Positions 10,616-22,314 of a stretch of DNA of 64,000 nucleotides are shown in pieces. The stretch's first letter is position 1; the number at the start of each line of letters is the position of its first letter. Position numbers and translations under genes: made by a program. This DNA comes from Cristatella mucedo (lineage: Eukaryota > Bryozoa > Phylactolaemata > Cristatellidae). Where the stretch lies: contig WPIO01000009.1 in assembly GCA_009760855.2 (NCBI GenBank), positions 2,060,001-2,124,000 of the forward strand. The letters run 5' to 3'. The notes under the pieces are model-generated. The model was not told the DNA's origin. It was given only the letters and a program-made list of their open reading frames with translations, and did not search any database.

Positions 10616-10764
10616 GGACCGGTTCCTTTTGAAGGGACTTTTGACAGGTCCCGAAGTAGGATAATTTCGTGCTGCCCGGCACTGGTCATGGGGGTGGGAG
10701 ACAATTGCCAACGTGTTTTGCTCAAGTATGCACAAAGTGCTCTGAAAATACAGATTCTAGTCCT
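10616..10764. repeat. 150-bp repeat, copy 2 of a near-identical pair
   Basis: Nearly identical to 9202-9351 in the same orientation, about 1.4 kb away. It has a one-base deletion in the GTAGGATAATT stretch. Confidence 0.9.
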
Positions 10765-11192
10765 TTTTGGCCTTGCAGCGAATTCTGATAATTCTGCATT
10801 GAATCAAAAATAGGTCGCAAAAGGTGCGACTCCGCGGATATTCATGTGTAGCAGACCAGCTGTGACCAACGCTGTTACAGTCTGAACGCCATCTTGATTG
10901 TCGTTCAACTGCGAATTCCTTTTTTGTCTTCTTAAGCACTCCTCTCCGTGAACCATCCATTCTTGCCATACAAATTTTGTTTCTCTTTACCAGCGTACTA
11001 AAGTAAGTTTTTCTTTTTTAACCTATTTTAATTTAACTTGGAGTAAGATTACTGAGGATTGCATTGTTCTCCAAGGTAATCAATTGAACACAACCCTCTC
11101 CCTCGTGCGATATTTTATATTAGTCAACAATTCTCAGTCGTACAGGAATGAGAACAGTTTCTAATCTTTCTGTGAAAAGTCCTTGTCAAAGA
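10765..11192. other. Intergenic DNA, nothing recognised
   Basis: No gene or repeat recognised. Confidence 0.35.
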
Positions 11193-11430
11193 CAAGGCCC
11201 TTTGATTCGTCCTTCGTGTGCTCATGCGTGCTGACACTGTGCATGCTGCCACTAAACACACTTGCATGCTGACCCTATGCATGTCACCCCTAACCATGTT
11301 ATTCATGTTATCTATCAAAAATGATATTACTCACCATCCAATCGCGTTTCCCTTTGCAGCAAATGTAAAGCGACTAGAAAGAGATTGAGTTCTCTGAGGG
11401 CGCTTTATCAAGTGCGTTATTATTATTCCT
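11193..11430 (+). mobile_element. LINE family A 3' UTR fragment
   Basis: It starts at the TTTGATTCGTCC motif just after the family's stop codon. It includes the GCATGCTGCCACTAAACACAC segment and ends AGAGATTGAGTTCTCTGAGGGCGC with ATT repeats. Confidence 0.85.
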
Positions 11431-12244
11431 TAAGAAAGGCTGTTTATTGGAATTTCGCTTGCAAATTTGTACTAAATGTCCGTAGTTTCCGACCTTCCTT
11501 CAAGGAACTCGCGTATATTCACAGTCCATACAGAACACTCGAATCTGCATGTTTAGCTCGGCTATTTGACCGTGAGACACCAAATCGCCCGTATCTTGCC
11601 GTCTCGATCTCGGATCATTAGGTCATCTAAAGCTACGAAATATTTGAGTCTGATACCATAGTTGGTAACTTTAGACTCATCTAAGCTATCTATAAAAATG
11701 AGCCATTTTATCTTTGACCTGCCAGAATGCCTCAAATTAAGGTAGTACTCGATTACTTTTCTCACGTCTCAGTAGCATGCAATTGGAAACTAGCCGAGCT
11801 ATCACGACCGCTTGGACCAAGTATATTATAGATATATATATTTTTTTGTGGCAACGGTTCCCTGTGACCAGTTGGTCAATCTTTATAAAAATCAGAAGGT
11901 TTAATATTTTATGTGGGAATATTTTAGCAGAAAACGAATGCATTACAACGGACTACTTTTTCGCACAGTGGCCCTTAGTCTTTTAACCCGACATTGGCCT
12001 CTGGAACAATTACCCTCTCCCAGGGATTCGTCCCCCAGATATGCTTATGAAGCTTTAAAGCCGGCATCTTTGAAAGAGAAAAATGCAGCAGGGAGGTTCT
12101 TCGAGCTTAGATGTGATCAGGATGACGTCAAAGGATACTGTCGTGTACAGTTAGCAAAGTCTTTGTCATGACTTGTAGGGTGAGTGGTGGGGTCGAGTCC
12201 TGAAGCAGCTATTTTGTAATGCTCAACGAGCAAGGGAAATTCAG
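11431..12244. other. AT-rich intergenic DNA, nothing recognised
   Basis: Several 60-86-codon ORFs overlap on both strands without domains; no element recognised. Confidence 0.35.
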
Positions 12245-12660
12245 CTATTAAGCTTCCAAAGCCTGGAACTGACTACCAAGTGACATTATTTCATCTCCCG
12301 ACTGAAAAGAAGCTAAAAACCTACCTGCTCCCTAAGGCTTATGCTCCGTTCAAGCGAATCCTTTCTGAGCTTAGAAAAGTCGTGACGAAGGGCAAAAGCG
12401 ACATGCTTTTGCCCAGGTATATTTATCTTTTTTGTCTGTACGCTTTGACTGCTTACCTGTGCATGGTTCAGTGCACGTTACCCAATCAGCGGGCATGGGT
12501 ATCTTCTTGTTGTGGTATACTTTTATATGCTTTTCTAAGAATGACACAGGTGGGTGTTTTTGGATACTTGCTGAAGCGTGGTTGATGCCTTGCAGAGAGT
12601 TGTAATGCGTCCCAATTGTGAATCGATTCTCTTCGGGCGCTATGTAAAAGGCATTATTAT
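12245..12660 (+). mobile_element. Diverged LINE 3' end
   Basis: TTCCAAAGCCTGGAACTGAC and AAAACCTACCTGCTCC are degraded versions of the KAWNSLP ... LKTYLL reverse-transcriptase C-terminus. The tail is GAATCGATTCTCTTCGGGCGCTATG with ATT repeats. Confidence 0.65.
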
Positions 12661-13265
12661 TATTAAACCTACTGGAGATATTCTGCCACTACATTAATTA
12701 AAGTGCATAATTAGATTTTCTTTACCTTGCTTTTTTGCTTATGCGGAAATGAGATCGGCTGCAGTTTTAATTGCAATTCTAGAGTAACGAAACCACGTAG
12801 CCTGTTGCTCGTGGACACTTTTTATGTGAACTATGAGGAGACAATGCGTAAATTGCTTCCAACGGAGCTTATTCACAAGTGGGGGAGCAATCATTCGGAT
12901 TTCAAGGATGTACCTCTCAAGCACATAACCTTTGAGGACTGAGCACGATCTCCCACTTTATTAAGCAAGTTAACTGCGAGCTATCGAATAGTCGTGGGAA
13001 AAACCTGGTGAAATTCACAAACTGGATCGTAGCCTCAATCGCAACATTGGCTCAGTCAGCATCTCTCCTTTAGCCTCTGCTAGTAATTTGGTCTTCCTGC
13101 TCCAAAATTACCTATGGCTGTAAGACCACATCAGTCTCACAACGAAGTCTACCGACACTTAGCTAGGAAAAGGTGCGAAAACTGTATCTACATAGGTAAA
13201 ATGCACCGAAGCTAAATCAGTACATGCATTTACCACACCACATTTAGACCACCTAATAAATCGTC
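12661..13265. other. Intergenic DNA, nothing recognised
   Basis: A 71-codon plus ORF (12727-12942) has no recognisable domain; no repeat recognised. Confidence 0.35.
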
Positions 13266-14474
13266 GTGTATCTGGATGATAATAATAATAATACATTTGA
13301 ATAGAGAAGAAGAGAACTGAATATCTTTCTAGGCACTTTGCAGATGCTGCATAGAAAGCATTCCCAAATGATTGGTGGTAACATCCGCAAACAGCAGACA
13401 CAGAAGAAGCAGGTACAAGCATACGAACGACGAATCACTAAGACCCACTAAAGGCTGTGACAAACAGGTGTGTGTTAAGCTTCTTTTTAAATGTCGTCGT
13501 GTCAGGAGACGTTGTGACGTCCGAAGGTAAAATATAAAGCGCCTAGAAAGAGATTGAGTTCTCTGATGGCGCTTTATCAAGTGTATTACTATCATTATTA
13601 TTATTATTATTATAATGTAGTGAGTTTCAGGCTTTGGGAGCATAGGAATTAAAGGCACGGTCTCCAAAGTATTTGAGGTTCATACGAGGTATAGGTAAAC
13701 GATTAGATTCCGAAAAATGGGTGGTACGATGCTTAGCCTGGTAGGGGAGTAGATCTGATAGGTAGGCCGGAGCCTAAGAATGAATGGACATAAAAGTGAG
13801 TGACATAACCTTGAAGTCAACATGCTGCTTGACTGGAAGCCAGTGCAGGCTGGCGAGAAATGGTATGATGTGGCAACTTCGCTCACGAAAACTGTAAGCG
13901 CCTGATCGCACAGAACGGAAGGCCAGCAAGCAGTGAGTATAAGTAAGTCAAGACGGGATGTCACAAATGCATGGACCAATTTAGATGTAGAATCCCTAAG
14001 CGAGCCGAATTTTGAGCAACGGTATGTAGCTGGAAGTAGGCAGACTTGACTGCGGAACTGATGTGGCCGTCTAATAAAAAGTCACTTTGGAACATGGCAC
14101 CCAGATTTTGTGCAGATTCAAAACGGATATGCTGGTAGCCTGAGTCACACTTGGTTTGCCCCTGACTAGAAAGTTGGCTTAATCATCATTCAATTTAAGA
14201 AAATTTGCTTCCATCCATGTGCGGTTGTCATCAATACATGCAGCAAGGGAGGTGAGAGAATTCGACATGATGGAGGGCTGGGAGGGATCAAAGCAAAGGT
14301 ACAACTGAGTGTCACCTGCATAGAAGTGAAAGCCTAGATTGGGCTCGTCAATCTCATCGGTAAGAGGGAGAGTATACACCGTGAAAAGAACAGGACCAGG
14401 CACAGAGCCCCGAGGTACTCCATATATCACTGGCTCCTCAGAAGATCCTTGTCCATTCACATCAATATTCTGGA
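13266..14474 (-). mobile_element. LINE family A copy with reverse-transcriptase remnant, interrupted
   Basis: The minus-strand element has its ATT tail at 13266. It includes the C-terminal polyprotein remnants (GDRAFSSY-type and LLTACWPSVLCDQ regions). Further in is the reverse-transcriptase core with GVPRGSVPGPVLFTVYTLP and FYAGDTQLYLCFDP, where AGD replaces the usual ADD catalytic motif. A plus-strand family A tail (13525-13616) is inserted in it. Several frameshifts make it inactive. Confidence 0.85.
13525..13616 (+). mobile_element. LINE family A tail inserted in opposite orientation
   Basis: AATATAAAGCGCCTAGAAAGAGATTGAG ... GGCGCTTTATCAAGTG followed by ATT repeats, on the plus strand within the minus-strand LINE at 13266-14474. 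Confidence 0.8.
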
Positions 14475-14477
14475 GTA

Positions 14478-15075
14478 TCCCACCGAGATAATAATGATAA
14501 CAGTAACAATAATGCACTGGATAAAGCGCCCCCCAGAGAACTCACTCTCTTTCTAGGCGCTTTACATTTGCTGCAAAGGAAACACAATCGAATGGCGATA
14601 GGACCTGAACCATTGCAGTGCAGTGCCAGTGATGACCAGGCGAGATGAGAGGCGCTCAAGAAGGACTTGGTGATCGATAGTGTCAAAAGCTGCCATAACA
14701 CGCAAGCATCGACCAAAAGATCGAGCCAAACGCGAACAGAGACTTTACCGAAGTCTTCATTCCTAAGAAGGTCTTCATACACCCGAAGCAATGCTGACTC
14801 TGTGGTGATTAGCTCTAAAACCAGACTGGAGCTTACTAGCTAGATTTGAAGTTTTCAACATATGAGTTCAGCTGGTCCTGCCACATCGTTCCAGTGTCTT
14901 TGATAGGAACGGTAGAAGGGTAACTGGGAGGAAGTTGCTTAAGTTCTCTTGGTCTAGTGTAGCTTTCTTGAGAGTTTGGCCTGACTGCAGCCCTTTTCAA
15001 GGTGTTGGGGCATGACCTGAGGCTAATGACATATTTATGATGTTAGGTACGCATATTAGCAGCAGATCTATGCAT
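14478..15075 (-). mobile_element. LINE family A fragment, tail plus internal reverse-transcriptase segment
   Basis: The tail region (ATT-rich, AAGCGCCCCCCAGAGAACTC) is joined at about 14605 to an upstream part of the same family. That part encodes the segment around the first catalytic Asp (LLD...D, ...ITKSFLS). Joining 3' UTR to internal reverse-transcriptase sequence implies an internal deletion or a composite insertion. Confidence 0.7.
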
Positions 15076-15227
15076 TATAGGAGCATCTAAATTCACCCGT
15101 GAATTGTGAAACCTCAAGAACCTTGACGTCAATGGTGTCCACGCGAGAGTATCTCCTTCGTCCCTGCTGCTCAATTCCCCTTCTGACCTGTCGTCATTGG
15201 TAGAGTGCTACAATGCTACACTAGCTG

Positions 15228-15372
15228 ACTGCCGAGCTAGTTTGGTCCAGTGGTTAAGGTGCTCGCCTCGACCAAGGTCTGCCTGAGGTCGTGGGCTCGA
15301 GCCCCGAGGCATATGTGAAGAGCCTGAATAGAGATTAAGTTCTCTTGGGACGCTATACAAATGAATAATAGT
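15228..15372 (+). mobile_element. SINE family 2 copy, best preserved
   Basis: The head has A box TGGTCCAGTGGTTAAGGTG and B box GGGCTCGAGCCCC. The tail GAATAGAGATTAAGTTCTCT, then GGGACGCTATACAAATGAATAA, runs into TA repeats. The tail shares wording and order with the LINE family A 3' terminus. Confidence 0.85.
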
Positions 15373-15451
15373 GTATATATATATATATTTACTATGCCTG
15401 TAGCAAGATCGATACTCTTTAGGATTTTTTAGGCGCACATGAATACCGAAT

Positions 15452-15452
<1 letters not shown>

Positions 15453-15525
<73 letters not shown>
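15453..15525. repeat. (TA)n microsatellite
   Basis: Uninterrupted TA dinucleotides for about 70 bases. Confidence 0.97.
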
Positions 15526-15527
<2 letters not shown>

Positions 15528-15785
15528 AAGCACGCAGTTTTTAGGGAGCAAGGTTTACTGTTTACTATTTACAGCCACCAGAAAACACAATAAACACTCT
15601 GCTGCTGACATAGTACCCATTAGAAATGCAAATAGTTTTCATAAGTACACCTCGACACTACATTAATATATGGCAGCGAATAAGCTGTAGAGTTATATGG
15701 CAATCTCATTCCTGATTTTCCTGCCTGTCTGTACTCCAAAATGACAAAGTGGATGTAACGCTGGAGAGTTTGTCAGTGAAGTTGC
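15526..15785. other. Nothing recognised
   Basis: Short unannotated stretch between the TA array and a LINE remnant. Confidence 0.3.
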
Positions 15786-16105
15786 TACGGTCACTCCTCA
15801 CCTCCTTAAGACCTGTGGTGGCTTCCCACCAAGAAGCGCCTTGACGTCAAAGTCCTATCCCTCGTTCAAGTTACAATGCTCCTATACCTGGAACTCTTTA
15901 TTCTCACATTATGTTCGTACTTCTTATTTTTGTCTCCTATGTGCGCTGTACTAATGTGAATTATCTATGTGCTTAGGCATTCTGAAATTTGGCATTTCGT
16001 CAACCTCCTTTTCAGCATACGTAAATACCCAGAACAAAACTTAGTTCTCTAAGAGGGCAACACGAATTTTATTCAAATATATATATATATATATATATTT
16101 TTTCA
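15786..16105 (+). mobile_element. Diverged LINE 3' end and TA tail
   Basis: A short remnant resembling TPWNSL (CCTATACCTGGAACTC) is followed by a 3' tail, CCAGAACAAAACTTAGTTCTC then TAAGAGGGC, of the resident LINE type, and (AT)n at about 16075-16100. Confidence 0.55.
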
Positions 16106-16750
16106 CTAATTAAGTGAAAGGCTTTCGTTCCACCCTATGTGAAGTCCCGTGAAATAGCTTTGGTTCTCTTTGGCGCTATAAACAAACACCATTTTTACTC
16201 CCCCAATACACCCCCGTCCAACTTTTAGCACTATTTAGGTCAAAAAGTAAATTTTTAATTCATTTAGCATTCTCTTTGCAAGCAAATAACTAAATATTAC
16301 GGATAAACTTAATACACGATATATTACTATTTAATAGCTCTTTTCTTAAATTTTCAAGAATGTATCTTTTAGAGAGATTAAGAATATTCATGTTTTACAA
16401 GGTTAAAAAAGACGGTAACAATCAATTTACATAACTTTGAATGTTAGTACGTGCATGAGTGAGATCGTGAGTGGCTTCCGTAAACACGAGTAGCTTATGA
16501 CATGATTACCTGCGCTCTTATATTTATTGTCACACAACGACGGTACAGCAATAATGAGAACCGTGTCCTGTAAAAACAGGGAAAATAGTTTTACTAATTT
16601 GCATAGATTATTACAACATGCACTCACATAGTTACAATTTCTCTTTAAATTGTGCTTTGAATTATGAAACTGTGATGAGTAGGCTTTTGATCAACATGTC
16701 ATTTAATTTCACGTTTATACTCAGCGGAGATTCTCTCTCGAAGTAACGGA
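16106..16750. other. AT-rich intergenic DNA
   Basis: Only a possible SINE family 2 tail (about 16138-16190, GGTTCTCTTTGGCGCTATAAAC) is recognised; the rest is AT-rich with no gene seen. Confidence 0.35.
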
Positions 16751-16842
16751 TATTCACTTTACAGCAAATGTAAAGCACTTAGAAAGAGATCAAGTTCTCT
16801 GAGGGCGCTTTATCAAGTGAATTATTATTATTATTATGATTA
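16751..16842 (+). mobile_element. LINE family A terminal tail
   Basis: ACAGCAAATGTAAAGCAC then AGAGATCAAGTTCTCTGAGGGCGC and ATT repeats: the last ~90 bases of the family only. Confidence 0.85.
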
Positions 16843-17260
16843 TATATGGATTGTCTTTAATTTCCAACTTAATTCCCGCGATGGCTACCTGGTGGGTAGA
16901 TGCTTTTCCCGAAATTTTTTCGCGTGTAGGCCGCGCCTCATTTATTTAAGTAAACCAAGTCTTCATTCATTTTATATTTTTGCGATCTCACTTCGATTCT
17001 ATATTCAAGAAGTCGTTCCTTCGTTATTTTAGGTGGTTTAACATTCCCTTTGACGACTCAACTGACTCCCTAAGTTTCGAATTTCGTGCATTGACTGATT
17101 CATTTTCTCGTATGGCTCGTGCATAATCCCACTCACAACAAAGGACGCAATCAAATATTCTCACACGGTTGTATCACCTCTTATTATTACCAAATTCTGC
17201 ATATCTGACCACATGCGGATCTCATTCAGTCTGCAGTTTGTGCCCTCCTCCATATCTTGA
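16843..17260. other. AT-rich intergenic DNA, nothing recognised
   Basis: No gene or repeat recognised. Confidence 0.35.
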
Positions 17261-18020
17261 ATAATAATAATACAAAGCTTAGTCTCTTTTTCAGCACTTT
17301 AATTATGTTGTAAAGAAAGCATTATCAAATGGTTGTTTGTAACATTGGCATATCGACAAGCGTAACATAATAAGAGGTGACATGCATGGTGCCAACATGT
17401 AAATATGGCTAGTGGTAGCAAGCACGGAGTTAGCGTGCATAAACGAACAAAGGACAAATCACAGAGACCCAATCAAATTCTGTGAGAAACGGGTGCATTT
17501 TTAGTTTACTTTTAAATGTCATCAAGTCAGCTGATGTAAGGATGTCATTCGGCAGTCTTTTTTAAGCTTTGGGAGCATACTAACTGAAGGCATGGTCTCC
17601 AAATAATTTGACTTTGGTTAAAGGCACAGCTAAGCGATTTGAGTAAGCAAAGTAGGTAGTATAGCCTGGTTGGGGGAGTAGTTCTAATAAGTCGGCTAAG
17701 TAGCCAAATAATGAAGGGATCTAAAAGTGAGAGTGACTTGTGAGCCTCGAATTCGATGAGCTTCTTGATAGGAAGCCAGTGCCGGGCCGGCGAGAAGTGG
17801 TGAGATGTGGGTACTACGACGCGCGACGCCGCGAGACAAGCCCAGCGTCAGAGTCTTGCACTACCTGTAAGCGCCTGACTGCACAGGCCGGTAGACAAGC
17901 AAGCGATGAGTTCCAGAAGTCAAGACGGGATGTCACAAATGCATAGACCAATTTGGATTTAATGCCCAGTATAATAAGCAGGCCCAAATTTTAGCAATGC
18001 TGTTTAGCTGAAAGTAAATA

Positions 18021-18193
18021 CAGTCGACACCGCTAATAAAAATACGCTCGGGCTGGAAAATGGCCAATCTTATAGGCAGAGCATTCCCATATGTTGAGTG
18101 AGACTATGACTAGAGTAAATCTGGGACGCGGAACTGCTATCCTTATAAGCGGAGTATTCCTATATCCGATATTCTTATACGCGGAGTCGACTG
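18021..18193. mobile_element. MITE with pogo/Tigger-like terminal repeats, copy 1
   Basis: The element begins CAGTCGACACCGCTAATAA and ends TTCTTATACGCGGAGTCGACTG. The ends are inverted repeats, flanked by TA on both sides (18019-18020, 18194-18195). A CAGTCGACTCCGCTTATAA-type terminus with TA duplication is characteristic of the pogo/Tigger branch of Tc1/mariner. It is non-coding, 173 bp. A partial copy of its right end (about 18210-18236) follows directly. Confidence 0.85.
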
Positions 18194-18455
18194 TAGATTT
18201 GAATGTGGAATTCTTATGCGTGGAGTCGACTGTAGATTTGAATGTGGAGCGTATATAGTCGTCTAGTGAAAGGTCGCTTTAGAAGAGGAATTATATTACG
18301 AATTATCGCCTAGCTTTCGTGCAGATGCTACAGGAGACATGCTGACGGAGCCGATTTTGAGCGTTAAGCTTTCCAATTTCTGAATCACCCTCGGTTTATC
18401 TATAACTTGTGCTTTGAGAAAGTTTCCTGCCACCCAAGTGCGGATGTCAACAGTA

Positions 18456-18633
18456 CAGTCCACTCGGCGTATAAGGGTATCTGATGTAGGAATGATTCGC
18501 TGATAAGAATAGCAGCTTCGCGTCCCAGATTTACTCTAGCTATAGCCTCACTCTCCGCGCATTTGAGAATGCTCCGCCTATAAGAATGGCTATTTTGCCG
18601 GCCCGGGCGTATTCTTATAAGCGCAGTCGACCG
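18456..18633. mobile_element. MITE with pogo/Tigger-like terminal repeats, copy 2, inverted
   Basis: 178 bp, flanked by TA (18454-18455, 18634-18635), beginning CAGTCCACTCGGCGTATAAG and ending CTTATAAGCGCAGTCGACCG. Internally it is the reverse complement of copy 1; both share the GAGTAAATCTGGGACGCG segment in opposite orientation. Confidence 0.85.
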
Positions 18634-18760
18634 TATTCGTGCCTTCATAAATGAACATCGGTAGAAAGCAAGCGTCGAGTGGCTGCAACCTGTGACCTCC
18701 CTTGACAAATTTTCCAATGCTTCTATATACGAAGAGGTCACCTTAATTAAATCTAGTAAA

Positions 18761-19150
18761 AAAAGATCTCGTCTGATGACCCTTTACCATACCCTCTCGG
18801 GTTTTCACTGGCAGACAAACTCAGTCCAGCCATTACTCAGCTTTGTAGTGCTTCTCTGGATAAATGGTTTGCTCCAAAGTCTTCCTAATATCGTAGGATT
18901 AATATTTAAATAGGGTGAATTGGATTCAGAGATCCTAGAAAACTATCAACCATGTTTCGCTTCTTTAATAATTCTTCAAGATTCTCAAAAAAATTGTAGC
19001 TTAGCAGCTTGTGTAACGCGTTAACGGATTGAATTGTCAGATACATTCTAGTCGCGATTCAAGCGATACCACTCTGCTGAAACTGCTCTCCTTCGTGTGA
19101 CCAACGGCATCCTAGACAGCAACGATGGTGTTAATGTCACTGCCCTAGTG
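18761..19150. other. Possible degraded LINE DNA
   Basis: A short plus-strand frame near 18770-18905 (LYHTLSGFHWQTNSVQ) resembles L2/CR1 reverse transcriptase but is too broken to place. The stretch probably belongs to the flanking LINE elements. Confidence 0.35.
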
Positions 19151-20285
19151 ATCGCGATATCCTACTAGAACGATGGAGAATAACGACGGGTTAGGCAGAC
19201 AAAGCATTGGTATGGTTAAATCGCATTTGTCTGAACGTATTAAATCTGTGTCGTGTGGTGGTCCCGTCTCATCTAGCAGACAGGTCACCTGTGGGGTTCC
19301 GAAGGGGTCTGTTCTCGGTCCTTTGCTGTTCTCCATTTAAACCGAGCCTCAGGGAAAAGTGATTCGGGCCCCGTTCGTATCATTTCTATGCTGACGATAT
19401 CCAGCTGTATTTGCCATTTAAACCATTGCAGTGACTGATAAAATGGAATGCTTGCCTCCAGCCATTTGATCCTAGATATCGGCCAATTTCGGTCAACTAA
19501 CCGACGATAAACCAAGCTGCTACCCGCTGGCCATTCCAATCATGCGGGTGGACTAGTAGACCTTGCTCTTCCAATATTCAGATACTCTAGTGCGCCCCTC
19601 ATCATGTGCCTCGGAATTTATTTGTTTTCCCTTTGATTACTGTTTGACGCTTAATAGCCTCATTAATAGGATCATTTCTACAGCTAACATCACATTCAAT
19701 CGCAGTCCAAGATTAGGGACTGCTTACCACGGTGGCGGGCTTAAGATCTTACTTTTCAAATTCCCTGATTCTGTCCAGGCTGGACTACTGCAATTCCGAT
19801 CTGTCTGGGCAAACAGAAGAAGGAAGTAAGTGCCTCTGCAACCGGTGGTGAAAATGGCTTCAATGCAAGTAAAAAAAAATTCCTTGGGGTTCTGCCACGT
19901 GTCTCCTTTGCTGAAGCAGGTGAGATGGCTCCCGGTTTATCAGCGGATACACAGTACAGTTCTTACGCTGACTCATAAGGCCAACCACGCCTCGGCTCCT
20001 TCATTCCTAGCTGAAATGCTGCACCAGTTTCAGCCTTCGCGAACTTTCAGGTCCTCTATGAACAATAAATTATATGCTCTATTCCTACGGTAAAAATATT
20101 TGGTGACAGAAGCTTTTGCTCTGCAGGTCCTAGACCTTGGGGAACTCACTTCCAAAATTCTCATGAAGCGACATCTCTCCTGCTGCCGACTGTAGCACAC
20201 CCTTTCCAGCCGTCCTGAGTTGGTACTTTCATGCTACTCACTTCTTCAACAGCCCTTCTGACTCAGCTCTGTCCCTCACGTTCTT
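19151..20285 (+). mobile_element. LINE family B copy with reverse-transcriptase core, broken
   Basis: On the plus strand the reverse-transcriptase motifs appear in order. VTCGVPKGSVLGPLLFS is followed by a stop, then FYADDIQLYLPF with the intact ADD catalytic triad. The C-terminal region RWLPVYQRIHSTVLTLTHKANHASAPSFLAEML comes later. Frameshifts and stops break the frame, so it is a pseudo-element. It ends near a 3' UTR of family B. Confidence 0.85.
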
Positions 20286-20289
20286 TTGT

Positions 20290-20625
20290 TGTGTGAGAAA
20301 CGCTCTATAGGCTACCGAATGTACACCGAAAACACATGTCTGTAACTCCGAAAAGTCACTCAGTCTACGTGGGTGTGGCGCAGGAGAGTGTTGTGTAGCT
20401 CACTCACAGCCTAAACAGCTTTCGGCACACATTCGGTAGCTAACAGACTTCATCTCATACAACAAAGAGAAAGTGAGAAGCATAGCCGAGTCAGGAGAGC
20501 AGTTGAGGTAGTGAGTAGCGTGAAAGTAGCAGCTCAGGATGGCTGGAAAGGATGTGCCATATTCGGTAGCAGGAGAGTAGTTATCGTTGCATAAGAATTG
20601 TGGAAGTAAGTTCCACAGTATAGGA
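20290..20625 (-). mobile_element. LINE family B 3' end, opposite orientation
   Basis: On the minus strand it reads from the C-terminal GPxLWNxLP region through the CTCTTTGTTGTATGAGATGAAG segment to GTAACTCC...ACACATGTC. It matches 22660-22925 and, in reverse, 10041-10215. Confidence 0.75.
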
Positions 20626-22314
20626 CGCCTTTTAAGCTTTTGGAGTACTGTGGTAAACTCGCATGCATTACTCCCACTTATTCCGTGTGCCTTTGCGAAG
20701 TTACAGGCGGAAATATATTATATCGCATATGCTTTCTCAGCTGGACTACTAAAGGGCACCTCAGTTCTTTTGAAGGCGAAACTCACGACGGTTCAAGTAT
20801 CGCACGGATCATACGTGCTTCATCTGAGAGAAGCCCATCTTATGTTTAATTATCGGTGGAGGTAGTTATTCCACACATGGGACGTGCATTTCGTGCTCCG
20901 TGGCTTCTCCTCCTTCTTCTACGACTATATGATAGCATCTTCCAAAATGATTGTCAACATTGTTCGAAAACCGATGTGCAGAAAAAATGATCTGGATCAT
21001 GCAGCGACAGTAGGATGCCACGTTCAATGATGAGAATACAGAATACAAAGGGTTTTCGGGAGAGCACATCTGAAGAATGCGATATCTGAAGCCTCGCCGA
21101 CTAGGCCATTACCGATCTTGATCATTCCGTTGTGATATCTATCGCTTTTTGGTAAATATGCAATCGGAGGCCTGCATTCTCACAACGGGCTGGCAAAAAA
21201 CAAGCATTTTCTCTGGAATGCCAGGCATCGCTGACCAGCCATGTCCTAGCAAGTCCTCATGACCGCAGCCACTCTCGCCTAGCCATTTTCAGTGCACTCA
21301 CTCCCGGCAATACTCTCGCGTGACAATCTGGCGGTATTGCTCAGGGCAACGTGCTTTTTTGGTGCAAAGCCAGAGCAATGGTTGCCAGTCGGAAGGATTC
21401 CCCTTAATCTCGACCACTAGCCGGGAGCGAAATATCCTGCCGGGGACAAGGCAGCACACGTGACTTTAAAAAAAAAATCAAAATAAATGGCAGGCCAATG
21501 AATAAGCTGAGGGTAAATGAAGGTACATTGAGACCATCATAAAAATGCAAATAGACTTTTTTCAAATCGTCCTTATCCGTGCTGAAGGCTGGGCCTCTGG
21601 GGGAGGAGGGTGCTGTAGCTGTTAGAAGGGAGGGAGGAGAGGACACAGCAGGTGGCTGCTGCTGTTGCTCTTTCTCTCCCACAGCCGATGACTCATGGCT
21701 GGATACTATCACACTGGCAGGTAAGCGAATTAGGCAGACTTAAGAGAACTTGCCATTTTAATGTAGCGCTGCCACATCTGCAGGTTTTCTTTTTTCCCAG
21801 CTGGCCACTTATTCGAAGAGTCATGACATTGGCCTGAAGCAAACAGTATTCCGTCTCAACGAGGAATATGACCCCCTCTCCGAGACTCTATGCCTCTGAA
21901 AACGTTAGCTGCTAGAGTTGGCTGGTAGGCGAGTCATCGAGTTGAAATAATGTTTGACATTGTCTGTTGAGTGTGCTAGTAATAATAGTATGCAGTGTGC
22001 ATACTTGTACCAGGGCCTACGACATGGGATCTCTGGCAGACACACCTGATTTCTAAGATTGACAAGTGGATTTGGCACCTCAAGCTCGTGTTAATGTAGA
22101 GCACCACATTCACGCAGAAGCCCGTCTAGATTGTGAAACTCGGTGCTGAGCTGGTGAGCAAAATGGCTAGGACTTCAGCCTGCTTTTTGGCCGCTCGGAG
22201 GAGCTTGATGCCAATTCCTTGGTTGGAGGAAACGTCCGCAAGAATTGAAAGAGCTTCGCTTGCACTAAAAAAGCTGGCTGTTCGCCTACACAAAATTAAA
22301 AAGCAAGCCATCAA
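20626..22314. other. Intergenic DNA, nothing recognised
   Basis: Short ORFs only (up to 102 codons on the minus strand at 21404-21712, with no recognisable domain). No repeat family seen. Confidence 0.35.

Larger units (their letters stand above)
17261..18760 (-). mobile_element. Old LINE family A copy interrupted by two MITEs
   Basis: The minus-strand tail lies at 17261-17310. The C-terminal reverse-transcriptase region is at about 17540-17960, read as degraded matches to the family. Internal reverse-transcriptase sequence continues on both sides of two small inverted-repeat transposons (18021-18193 and 18456-18633). Higher divergence than the copy at 29240-30045 suggests greater age. Confidence 0.75.
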
